A stretch of DNA of 14,175 nt from an uncultured Corynebacterium sp. (GTDB taxonomy: Bacteria; Actinomycetota; Actinomycetes; Mycobacteriales; Mycobacteriaceae), in contig CAMIFC010000038.1 in NCBI GenBank assembly GCA_946220775.1, positions 1 through 14,175 of the forward strand, written 5' to 3'. The position numbers and the translations under genes are program-made. The notes below the pieces were generated by a model. It was not told the origin of the DNA. It ran no database searches and saw nothing but the letters and a program-made list of their open reading frames with translations. The number at the start of each line of letters is the position of its first letter. Within the stretch, counting starts at the first letter, position 1. Of this stretch, positions 1 to 5,820 are shown piece after piece.

Positions 1-106
1 GTGACCGGGTTTAGTGCGCCAAGGGGAGGAAAACACCGTCTACCGCTACCGGGGGGGAACGAAGGGAGCCCGGGGAAGGAAACGCCGTGTTGCGGGCAAA
101 AAGAAG

Positions 107-179
107 CGCCCCTGGCGAGAATCGAACTCACGACACCGGCTTTAGGAGAGCCGTGCTCTATCCACTGAGCTACAGGGGC
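107..179 (-). tRNA. tRNA-Arg (anticodon CCU)
   Basis: Read on the minus strand this folds as a complete cloverleaf. The acceptor stem is GCCCCTG paired with CAGGGGC. The D-stem is GCTC/GAGC. The anticodon stem CGGCT/AGCCG encloses the 7-nt loop CTCCTAA, giving anticodon CCT, which decodes the rare arginine codon AGG. The T-loop contains TTCGATT. The discriminator base is G (plus-strand c107), and the 3' CCA is not encoded. A run of five T (minus strand, 98-102) follows directly and may help end transcription. No copy of the tRNA 3' end is seen elsewhere in the window, so there is no sign of an integrated element using it. Confidence 0.96.
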
Positions 180-192
180 ATAACGATTCACC

Positions 193-198
193 AGTCTA
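193..198 (-). promoter_or_regulatory. Possible -10 box of tRNA-Arg
   Basis: On the minus strand the hexamer TAGACT fits the actinobacterial TANNNT pattern. It is preceded by TG in the extended -10 arrangement and ends 13 nt before the tRNA 5' end. No convincing -35 box is visible, so this is a plausible but unproven assignment. Confidence 0.35.
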
Positions 199-372
199 CA
201 ATGTTCATTCCCGAATCCCGATATTACCTGCTGAATTCGGTATCTCCCGTGGTCGATGCGACGGCTGGGGGAGAGACAGGCACATCGGACGCTCGCTGCT
301 CACCGCTACCTCGAACGGCCCGGCTATCGACGGCCATCTCGAACGACCCCGCTACTGGCCACCCCGCGCCAC

Positions 373-438
373 GTGAACTGAGCTGACAAAAACGCTCGAA
401 AAACTCAATTTTTCACGCATTTTGTCAGCTAAGTTCAC
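373..438. repeat. Long near-perfect inverted repeat with nested inner hairpin
   Basis: The arms at 373-391 and 420-438 pair at 18 of 19 positions; the single mismatch is g380/a431. Inside lies a second hairpin, GAAAAA (398-403) with TTTTTC (409-414), closing a 5-nt loop. The whole forms a cruciform-like, AT-rich element in GC-rich surroundings. It could be a bidirectional transcription stop, a structured RNA or a small inverted-repeat element. There is no clear U-tract after the outer stem, and the mctC terminator 67 nt away already does that job, so an ordinary terminator is not the best explanation. Confidence 0.8.
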
Positions 439-504
439 CGTCAACCAAGTGAGGTGTTTACGGCGCTCGTTCTGGCATGCGGGAATCGCAACAACGACTA
501 GCAC

Positions 505-548
505 ACAAAAAGAACACCACCCTGGTCTTCGAGTGAAGCGAGGGTGGC
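505..548 (-). terminator. Rho-independent terminator of the DUF485-mctC operon
   Basis: On the minus strand, 31 nt after the mctC stop, the arms CCACCCT (541-547) and AGGGTGG (517-523) pair perfectly. An inner CTTC/GAAG stem sits within the loop. The descending arm is followed by TGTTCTTTTT, a typical U-tract. Confidence 0.88.
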
Positions 549-579
549 GTCCTAAAAAATGGGGGAGAAAACAGGCAGC

Positions 580-2187
580 CTAGTGGTCGACTGGAGCCTC
601 CACGCCCACGCCCGTGAGGGAACGAACTTCCATCTCGGACTGCAGCTCTGGGATCTCATCATCCTTGCCCAGGAAGGTGCCGATGATACCCGCCAGGAAA
701 CCAGCAGCGATGGAGATCAGACCAGGGTTGGTCAGCGGGAACCAGGAGAAGTCGACGTTCGGGAACATCGCGGTCTCTGCTCCGGACACAGCCGGAGAGA
801 ACGCAATCAGAACCAGCGCGACAATCAGACCGGTCCACAGGGAAGCGACAGCACCAGTGGTGTTGAAACGCTTCCAGTACAGGGAGTACAGCAGGGTCGG
901 CAAGTTAGCGGACGCACCGATGCAGAACGCCAGGGAGACCAGGAAGGCCACGTTCTGGTCCATCGCCAGGATGCCCAGGATGATGGACGCGATGGAAATC
1001 ACCACGACGGTGATGCGGGAGACGCGGACCTGCTCCTCTTCAGTGGCCTCGCCGTTACGCAGGACGCCATTGTAGAAGTCGTGTGCAACAGAAGCAGACG
1101 CCGTAATCGCCAAACCAGCAACCACAGCCAGCACTGTAGCGAACGCCACCGCTGAAATCAGTGCCATGAAAATCGGTCCAGCAAGCTTCGCCGCCAGCAG
1201 CGGAGCAGCCGCATTCGCGCCACCTGGTGCGTTAGCCAGGGTTTCTGGGCCAACCAGTGCGGCAGCCGCGAAGCCCAGGAACAGGGTCAGCAGGTAGAAG
1301 GAACCGATCAGGACAATAGCCCAGGTCACGGATTTGCGGGCTTCCTTAGCAGTCGGAACCGTGTAGAAGCGCATCAGGACGTGAGGCAGGCCAGCGGCAC
1401 CCAGCGCCAGAGCCAGGCCGAGGGAGATGAAGTCCAGCTTCGAGGCGTCAGTTTTACCGTACTTCTGACCCGGCTTCAGGATGTCTGGGTCACCGTGGTT
1501 CGCCACTGCGTCAGCCAGCAGCTGGGAGAAGTTGCCCTTCCACATGATGGCGATGATCAAGAACATGATGAACACACCAGCGACCAGGAGGACCGCCTTG
1601 ATCATCTGCACGTAGGTCGTGCCCTTCATGCCACCGATGAGGACGTAAGCCATCATCACGATACCGACGACCACAACGACGATGGCCTGTGCGGACTTGT
1701 CGTGTAGATCCAGCAGGACGGAGATCAGCGCACCAGCACCGGCCATCTGAGCAACCAGGTAGAACAGCGACACGAACAGGGTCGCGAAAGCAGCAGCAAC
1801 GCGAACTGGGCGCTGCTTCAAGCGGAACGACAGCACGTCGGCCATCGTGAATTTACCGGTGTTACGCAGCGGCTCGGCGACGAGCAGCAGTGCGATGAGC
1901 CATGCGACGAAGAAGCCGATGGAGTACAAGAAACCGTCGTAGCCGGTCATGGCGATGGCGCCAACGATACCCAGGAAGGATGCGGCTGACAGGAAGTCAC
2001 CTGCGATGGCCAGCCCGTTTTGGGTACCGGTGAACGATGCACCACCGGTGTAGAAGTCAGTTGCGGACTTCTGCGGCTTTTTACTTGCCTTGGTCACGAT
2101 GTACATCGTGATGACGATGAAGGCAATGAAGACCGAGATGTTCAGGATCGGGTTGGTCTGGGTCTCTTCTGCCAAGTGAATAGTCAT
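580..2187 (-). CDS. mctC: MctC/ActP-type monocarboxylate:sodium symporter
   Basis: A 535-aa integral membrane protein of the sodium:solute symporter (SSS) family, probably importing pyruvate, acetate and propionate with a cation. It has about 13 hydrophobic segments. The conserved Na+-site/TM region NGLAIAGDFLSAASFLG lies at residues 57-73, and the family signature GGMKGTTYVQ at 185-194. A Ser-rich later helix (AVVAGLAITASASVAHDFY) matches the second Na+-binding segment of the fold. Length agrees with MctC of C. glutamicum and ActP of E. coli. The strongest context evidence is the DUF485 gene 21 nt upstream, as in cg0952-mctC and yjcH-actP. The start is the ATG at 2187, with AGAAGGG ahead of it at a rather long spacing of about 11 nt. 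Proline and alanine codons are biased in the way of highly expressed corynebacterial genes. The exact substrate range is inferred. Confidence 0.9.
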   Translation of the reverse strand: MTIHLAEETQTNPILNISVFIAFIVITMYIVTKASKKPQKSATDFYTGGASFTGTQNGLAIAGDFLSAASFLGIVGAIAMTGYDGFLYSIGFFVAWLIALLLVAEPLRNTGKFTMADVLSFRLKQRPVRVAAAFATLFVSLFYLVAQMAGAGALISVLLDLHDKSAQAIVVVVVGIVMMAYVLIGGMKGTTYVQMIKAVLLVAGVFIMFLIIAIMWKGNFSQLLADAVANHGDPDILKPGQKYGKTDASKLDFISLGLALALGAAGLPHVLMRFYTVPTAKEARKSVTWAIVLIGSFYLLTLFLGFAAAALVGPETLANAPGGANAAAPLLAAKLAGPIFMALISAVAFATVLAVVAGLAITASASVAHDFYNGVLRNGEATEEEQVRVSRITVVVISIASIILGILAMDQNVAFLVSLAFCIGASANLPTLLYSLYWKRFNTTGAVASLWTGLIVALVLIAFSPAVSGAETAMFPNVDFSWFPLTNPGLISIAAGFLAGIIGTFLGKDDEIPELQSEMEVRSLTGVGVEAPVDH

Positions 2188-2208
2188 ACTTTGCGTGGCC
2201 CTTCTTAC

Positions 2209-2583
2209 TTAAACGTTCGTCGCTGCGCCGGCGTGCTCGGCGTTACCCTCGAGTAACTCGCGAATCCGCTGAGTGCGTGGCTCGATCTCGCGGTTGGCGA
2301 ACTTCACGTACAGGTAGGTGATCAGGAACGTCGTGATGAATTGGCCAAAGCCAAAGAGGATAGCGATGTTGATGTTGCCCCAGACACTCTTGGCCATGAA
2401 GTCCGGCGCGTACATCGCGAGAACGACGTACACAACGAACCAAACAATGAACAAGACGGTCATGGGGAAAGTGAAACCGCGCATCTTTGAGCGCAGTTCT
2501 TGGAACTCCTGCGACTGCTGGGCAGCCACAAAGTCTTCCGGCGTTGGCACATTCCGCTGCACTTGGGTAGCAGGCTGAGTCAA
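2209..2583 (-). CDS. DUF485 small membrane protein (YjcH/Cg0952-like)
   Basis: A small membrane protein of the DUF485 family, partner of acetate/monocarboxylate symporters; its biochemical role is not established. I place the start at TTG 2583 (124 aa). GAAGGGAG lies 6 nt before that TTG on the minus strand, while a longer reading from TTG 2607 would put this ribosome site inside the gene. The protein begins MTQPATQVQ and carries the typical soluble lead-in SQEFQELRSKMRGFTFP. Two membrane helices follow (about 38-59 and 71-95), then a charged tail (NREIEPRTQRIRELLEG). It ends with TAA 21 nt before mctC, so the two are surely co-transcribed. It may help assemble or tune the symporter; that is inference. 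Confidence 0.88.
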   Translation of the reverse strand: MTQPATQVQRNVPTPEDFVAAQQSQEFQELRSKMRGFTFPMTVLFIVWFVVYVVLAMYAPDFMAKSVWGNINIAILFGFGQFITTFLITYLYVKFANREIEPRTQRIRELLEGNAEHAGAATNV

Positions 2584-2687
2584 CTCGGTCTCCCTTCTTG
2601 AAAACAATCCACAATCACCGAGGAGCTGCGAGGCGTGCCGCGGTTATTACCCGAAGCTGTGTGGGCCTGCTGGCGAGAACGGGTTTC

Positions 2688-2733
2688 TTTATATGGAAAC
2701 GCGGCTTGCCGCTCGTGAGTGATTGTCGTCACA
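2688..2733 (-). promoter_or_regulatory. Candidate DUF485-mctC promoter with GlxR-type site
   Basis: On the minus strand TATAAA (2688-2693) is a good -10 box. Upstream at 2718-2733 is TGTGACGACAATCACT, which matches 9 of the 10 fixed bases of the GlxR/Crp consensus TGTGA-N6-TCACA. The dyad centre would lie about 44 nt before the predicted start near 2681, a distance typical of Crp-type activation, and the -35 region next to it is poor, as in activator-dependent promoters. The predicted 5' leader is about 100 nt. The C. glutamicum mctC is known to be under RamA/RamB control; binding by GlxR here is inference from the motif. Confidence 0.5.
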
Positions 2734-2964
2734 GATTGGCTGTGATTGCAATTGAAGCTACAAGCTGTGAGCAGGAATAACCAAGGAATGCTGAAAATAG
2801 TTTGGAAGCCACCTGAAGCTTGGTGTGACTAACTATGTGTTGAGCTATGTAAATGAGTGGTTCGGGGTTAATTTTAGGGGGTGAAAAATTTTGTTGAGTT
2901 TTCCCAGCTTTCAGCCAGCGTCCCCGAAGAAGTTATGAATAAACATGTGCCTGTCGGCTGGTGT

Positions 2965-2980
2965 TGTGATTTATCTCACA
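2965..2980. promoter_or_regulatory. Perfect GlxR/Crp-type palindrome
   Basis: TGTGATTTATCTCACA is an exact match to TGTGA-N6-TCACA, and the dyad extends by one more base pair (T2964/A2981). It lies between the folA end and the DUF485-mctC operon, so mctC is the only sensible target. A weak -10-like TATTCA (minus strand, 2936-2941) sits at the same distance from this dyad as TATAAA does from the other site, so a second, more distant promoter is possible. G-runs nearby (2877-2881 and 2990-2994) resemble the loose RamA pattern. Confidence 0.6.
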
Positions 2981-3083
2981 ATGATGATGTGGGGGTTATT
3001 TTAGGACGCCACTCGGTCCCACCAATTACCTCCCCCGAGGCAGAGTAGCGTCGCCAAACTGGCGCCGAGTTTCAAGCTACTGC

Positions 3084-3155
3084 GCCAAACCCGCAGTCAA
3101 ACTTAGCGCCAAACCCGCGGTCAAGCCCGCGGCGAAGCTCACGGCCAAACTGGCT
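3084..3155. repeat. Six-unit degenerate 12-nt tandem array
   Basis: Six consecutive 12-mers begin at 3084, 3096, 3108, 3120, 3132 and 3144. Examples are GCCAAACCCGCA, GTCAAACTTAGC, GCCAAACCCGCG and GTCAAGCCCGCG. Read on the plus strand each unit would code (Ala/Val)-Lys-(Pro/Leu)-(Ala/Ser/Thr), but no start codon or intact frame leads into it. A further related unit, GCCAAACTGGCG, lies at 3053-3064 out of phase. It is either non-coding repeat DNA or the relic of an Ala/Lys-rich tail. Confidence 0.75.
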
Positions 3156-3165
3156 GTGGCTCAAA

Positions 3166-3930
3166 CTAGTGTCGCGTCCAGGTGTGGAAACGGTAGCGCA
3201 GTCCGTTGGGTTCCTCATCGACTGGGTGACCCTTTTCGGAGGTCAGCCACTCGGTGCTGTCCACCTTGAAATCCTCAGTATCCATTGCTGGCGCGTAGAC
3301 CTGGAAGCGTTCCGGAGCGGTCATGTCGATCTCCGTGATGACCACTCGATCCGCGATCGGCATGCACTGCGCATACACCTGGCCACCACCCAGGATCCAC
3401 ACGGTCACCGGCTCGGCTCCGGCATTTTCCACGCCGGTGCTTGTGTCCGCGTCCTCGCTCGGCACGGCCCCGGCCTCGGCACCAGTGCCATCGGCCATGT
3501 TCGTTCGGGCGAATTCTGCTGCGGCCCGGATGGCGTCCGGAATAGAGGAATGAACATGCCCACCCGGCGCGGAAAAGGACGCGTTGCGGGTGACCACGAA
3601 ATTCTCCCGGCCGGGGAGTGGGCGGTACGGCTCACCCAGGGCGAGCCAGCTGGTACGCCCCATGATGACCGGGTGGCCAATGGTGGCGTTCTTGAAGTGC
3701 TTGAGATCCTCCGGCAAGTACCAGGGCATATCCTTGCCATCGCCGATGATGCCCGCGGACGTTTCCGCCCAGATCATGGCCACTTCAACGCCATCCGGGA
3801 CGTCCGCGCGGGTCAGCTCGGGGTAATCGCCCTGCTCGTAGCCGCTGGGACGCTGCTGGTTGTGAGTGTTGTGCTCCGCGCGGGACGCAGAGGAATCTGC
3901 GGGGGAATCAGAGGAATGTGCCGATGCCAT
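3166..3930 (-). CDS. folA: Dihydrofolate reductase with N-terminal extension and insertion
   Basis: Reduces dihydrofolate to tetrahydrofolate with NADPH, regenerating the cofactor spent by ThyA. The DHFR core starts near residue 48. Visible motifs are DMPWYLPEDL (67-76, with Asp75 as the likely proton donor), the GRTS cofactor turn (91-94), LPGR (105-108, folate-glutamate arginine) and ILGGGQVY (179-186). At 254 aa it is far longer than the usual 150-170. About 47 residues of Ser/His/Gln-rich sequence precede the core, and an acidic, Ala/Gly-rich stretch (about 143-174) is inserted before the ILGGG strand. The long N-terminus seems real: ATG 3930 follows directly on the thyA stop and has AAAGGTGG 8 nt upstream. 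The gene is translationally linked to thyA. No key residue is missing, so it should be active. Confidence 0.95.
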   Translation of the reverse strand: MASAHSSDSPADSSASRAEHNTHNQQRPSGYEQGDYPELTRADVPDGVEVAMIWAETSAGIIGDGKDMPWYLPEDLKHFKNATIGHPVIMGRTSWLALGEPYRPLPGRENFVVTRNASFSAPGGHVHSSIPDAIRAAAEFARTNMADGTGAEAGAVPSEDADTSTGVENAGAEPVTVWILGGGQVYAQCMPIADRVVITEIDMTAPERFQVYAPAMDTEDFKVDSTEWLTSEKGHPVDEEPNGLRYRFHTWTRH

Positions 3931-4755
3931 TTACACTGCCACCTTTGCTTTGATCACTGGGTGCGGGTCGTAACCTTCAAAAACAACATCATCGAAACTG
4001 TAGCTGAACATATCCGCTGCCTTATTCAACTTCAGCTGCGGGTAGGGGCGTGCGTTGCGGGAGAGCTGTAGCTTCACCTGGTCGACGTGGTTGTCATAAA
4101 TGTGGCAATCCCCGCCGGTCCAGATGAATTCACCGACCTCTAGGCCCGCTTGCTGGGCGAACATGTGGGTGAGCAGCGAGTAGCTAGCGATATTGAAGGG
4201 CACGCCCAAAAACATGTCCGCACTGCGCTGGTAGAGCTGACACGACAGCTTCCCATCCGCCACGTACAGCTGAAACAGCAGGTGGCAGGGTGGAAGTGCC
4301 ATGTTTGAGAGTTCCGACACATTCCAGGCACTCACAATGTTTCGGCGCGAATCGGGATCGTTTTTCAGCGTCTCCAGCGCTTCTGCGATTTGGTCAATGT
4401 GCCGACCGTCGGGGGTTGGCCAACTGCGCCATTGGACGCCATACACCGGGCCCAAGTCGCCATTCTCGTCCGCCCATTCATTCCAGATCCGGATGCCGTT
4501 ATCCTGCAACCAGCGCACGTTCGAGTCACCGGAGAGGAACCACAACAGCTCGCCCACCACGGACTTCACATGCACCGACTTCGTGGTGATCAGGGGGAAG
4601 GAATCCGCGAGGTTAAAGCGAATTTGCTGGCCGAACAGGCTGGTCGTGCCGATTCCCGTGCGGTCATCCTTGTGGGAACCTTCGCGCAGGATCTTTTCGA
4701 GCAGGTCTTCATAAGGGGTGGCTGGCGCCAAGGCGCCGGCGGAGGCATCAGACAT
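3931..4755 (-). CDS. thyA: Thymidylate synthase (ThyA, folate-dependent)
   Basis: Methylates dUMP to dTMP using 5,10-methylene-tetrahydrofolate and releases dihydrofolate, which the adjacent FolA recycles. The 274 aa show all family landmarks: DDRTGIGT (30-37, phosphate-binding Arg32), the paired arginines of DSRRNI (Arg137/138), the catalytic cysteine Cys157 in LPPCH, QRSAD (176-180) and the C-terminal KAKVAV. Length is ordinary for the family, with about ten extra residues at the front. The ATG at 4755 has no ribosome site, but a -10-like TAAGCT ends 7 nt before it, so a leaderless message is likely. The TAA stop touches the folA ATG with no gap. Confidence 0.97.
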   Translation of the reverse strand: MSDASAGALAPATPYEDLLEKILREGSHKDDRTGIGTTSLFGQQIRFNLADSFPLITTKSVHVKSVVGELLWFLSGDSNVRWLQDNGIRIWNEWADENGDLGPVYGVQWRSWPTPDGRHIDQIAEALETLKNDPDSRRNIVSAWNVSELSNMALPPCHLLFQLYVADGKLSCQLYQRSADMFLGVPFNIASYSLLTHMFAQQAGLEVGEFIWTGGDCHIYDNHVDQVKLQLSRNARPYPQLKLNKAADMFSYSFDDVVFEGYDPHPVIKAKVAV

Positions 4756-4762
4756 GGCCTCT

Positions 4763-4768
4763 AGCTTA
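4763..4768 (-). promoter_or_regulatory. -10 box for leaderless thyA-folA transcript
   Basis: TAAGCT on the minus strand fits TANNNT and lies exactly 7 nt before the thyA ATG, which puts the transcription start at or next to the A of the start codon. TTAGCC, 18 nt farther upstream, is a possible -35. This shows that thyA-folA has its own promoter independent of cysQ. Confidence 0.55.
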
Positions 4769-4783
4769 GGGTGCTGTCACGGC

Positions 4784-4833
4784 GCGGGCTAACCCGGCAC
4801 CGAGCTGCAGCCCGCGTTGGCTAACCCGGCACC
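4784..4833. repeat. 15-nt direct repeat overlapping a 7-bp inverted repeat
   Basis: GGCTAACCCGGCACC occurs exactly twice, at 4787-4801 and 4819-4833 (32-nt period). The first copy overlaps the left arm of a perfect dyad, GCGGGCT (4784-4790) and AGCCCGC (4809-4815). It lies just upstream of the thyA promoter and downstream of cysQ. It could be an operator pair or the structure that ends the cysQ message; no U-tract is present. Confidence 0.7.
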
Positions 4834-4866
4834 AAAGTTGTATGTCGTGCATCCGCGCCGCGCCTG

Positions 4867-4933
4867 CACACCGCGCCATGCCAACACACCGCGCCTGTAC
4901 GCCGCCTCATGCCCACGCGCCATGCCCACACGC
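4867..4933. repeat. GC-rich short tandem repeats between cysQ and thyA
   Basis: CACACCGCGCC occurs at 4867-4877 and again at 4885-4895 (18-nt period). CATGCCCACGCGC (4908-4920) is followed directly by CATGCCCACACGC (4921-4933), a 13-nt tandem pair with one mismatch. The whole 4850-4950 stretch is built of such related words and has no coding appearance. Its role is unknown. Confidence 0.65.
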
Positions 4934-4953
4934 CGCGCCGCACGCCCAACTCC

Positions 4954-5739
4954 CTAAAGGAACTTCTGAATACTCGCCAGAATCTTGTCAGCCACTTCTT
5001 CCCGGCAGATCAACAGATCCGGCAGCAGGGTGTCCTGCTGGTTGTACACCAGCTCTGACCCATCAAGTCGGCTGCAGTGCAGACCAGCTGCCAACGCCAC
5101 ACCAACCGGGGCAGCATTGTCCCATTCATACTGGCCACCTGCGTGAATATAGGCATCATTTTCACCCCGGATCACGCTGGCGGCCTTGGCGCCGCAGGAG
5201 CCCAACCGGGTGACGTCCATCCCTAAATCTTGCGCAACATCCATGGCGATTCGTGGTGTGGAATTCTGACTAATCACCAGCTGGTTCGTCAGCGGGCCAA
5301 AATCCAGTGGGACCTGCGCACGCAACTGCTTCGAGCCGTACACATAGTCCAGGCCGGGGACCCCCACGGCGGCTTCGGTGATCTTGCCGTCAACGCTCAG
5401 CGCGATATGGACGGCCCAGTCTGCGCGCTTGCCGGAGTACTCCCGGGTTCCATCGAGCGGGTCAATAATCCACACGCGGTGCTTGCCCAGTCGCGAGAGG
5501 TCGTCTTCGGCTTCTTCGGATAAAACGTGATCGTCTGGCCGGTAATTGCGCAGCACCCGGGAGATCCACGCCTCTGCGATTTCATCACCCGCATTGCCCA
5601 GCTCAGAGCCGTGGAGCATTCGCCCCCGCCGAACGTGCGACAAGATATCGCCTGTGGTGCGCGCGAGGTGCATGGCCAGGGCGGCGTCATCAAGCTCTGC
5701 GTCCGAGGCGATGCCGAAACCATCAAGATCACTTGTCAT
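4954..5739 (-). CDS. cysQ: CysQ-like 3'(2'),5'-bisphosphate nucleotidase (IMPase family)
   Basis: A 261-aa Mg2+-dependent phosphatase of the inositol monophosphatase superfamily, best placed as CysQ, which removes the 3'-phosphate from 3'-phosphoadenosine 5'-phosphate (PAP) and keeps sulfate assimilation intermediates in check. Metal-site motifs are present in order: SEEAEDD (74-80), the DPLDGT box (93-98) in WIIDPLDGTREY, and WDNAAP (206-211). GSCGAKAASVI (180-190) is the usual strand before the last motif. TREYSGKRADWAV after the DGT box fits CysQ better than true inositol phosphatases, but activity on inositol or fructose phosphates cannot be excluded. The ATG at 5739 lacks a ribosome site and has TAAGAT 7 nt upstream, suggesting a leaderless message. 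Gene order cysQ-thyA-folA on one strand agrees with what I recall for other corynebacteria. Confidence 0.88.
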   Translation of the reverse strand: MTSDLDGFGIASDAELDDAALAMHLARTTGDILSHVRRGRMLHGSELGNAGDEIAEAWISRVLRNYRPDDHVLSEEAEDDLSRLGKHRVWIIDPLDGTREYSGKRADWAVHIALSVDGKITEAAVGVPGLDYVYGSKQLRAQVPLDFGPLTNQLVISQNSTPRIAMDVAQDLGMDVTRLGSCGAKAASVIRGENDAYIHAGGQYEWDNAAPVGVALAAGLHCSRLDGSELVYNQQDTLLPDLLICREEVADKILASIQKFL

Positions 5740-5746
5740 GCCGTAT

Positions 5747-5752
5747 ATCTTA
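5747..5752 (-). promoter_or_regulatory. -10 box for leaderless cysQ transcript
   Basis: TAAGAT on the minus strand is a near-ideal TANNNT box. It ends exactly 7 nt before the cysQ ATG, the same geometry as at thyA. The cysQ-lhr spacer is only 81 nt, so this promoter and that of lhr must be packed back to back. Confidence 0.6.
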
Positions 5753-5791
5753 GCGGTCTAGGGCACGTTTCTGGCCACCCCCTGTGATGGA

Positions 5792-5797
5792 TATGCT
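5792..5797 (+). promoter_or_regulatory. Weak candidate -10 box of lhr
   Basis: TATGCT lies 23 nt before the lhr ATG and would give a start near 5804 with a short leader. The -35 region (TTCTGG at 5769-5774) is poor. Low-certainty assignment based on position only. Confidence 0.3.
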
Positions 5798-5820
5798 CGC
5801 CAGCCTGGTGTTCTGGTTGT

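Larger units (their letters stand above)
180..504. other. Gene-free spacer between tRNA-Arg and the mctC terminator
   Basis: No open frame here has a credible start, ribosome site or recognisable product. The part at 300-360 is GC-rich, with the 8-mer CTCGAACG twice (310-317 and 338-345) and CGCTAC twice (304-309 and 350-355), so it may be a decayed short duplication. The rest is dominated by the long inverted repeat at 373-438, listed separately. Confidence 0.6.
2584..3165. other. Spacer between folA and the mctC operon
   Basis: No gene is supported in these 580 bases. The part at 2690-3000 is AT-richer than the surroundings and holds the two GlxR-type sites. From 3044 to 3160 the base composition turns GC-rich and repetitive (12-nt array and hairpins such as CGCCA-AAC-TGGCG at 3052-3064, enclosed by AGTAGC 3044-3049 and GCTACT 3076-3081). 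No hairpin with a U-tract is visible on the minus strand after folA, so folA termination is unclear. Confidence 0.6.

Noticed and set aside
107..440. Integration site of a mobile element at tRNA-Arg
   Set aside because: No integrase, no second copy of the tRNA 3' end and no foreign gene in the window; the inverted repeat alone is not enough.
2584..2607. TTG 2607 start for the DUF485 protein
   Set aside because: The ribosome site GAAGGGAG lies downstream of it and is properly spaced for TTG 2583 instead.
2598..2780. 60-codon plus-strand frame in the mctC promoter region
   Set aside because: No ribosome site or recognisable product, and it overlaps the predicted promoter and GlxR site.
3082..3155. 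CRISPR-like array after folA
   Set aside because: The units are contiguous 12-mers without spacers, and no cas gene is nearby.
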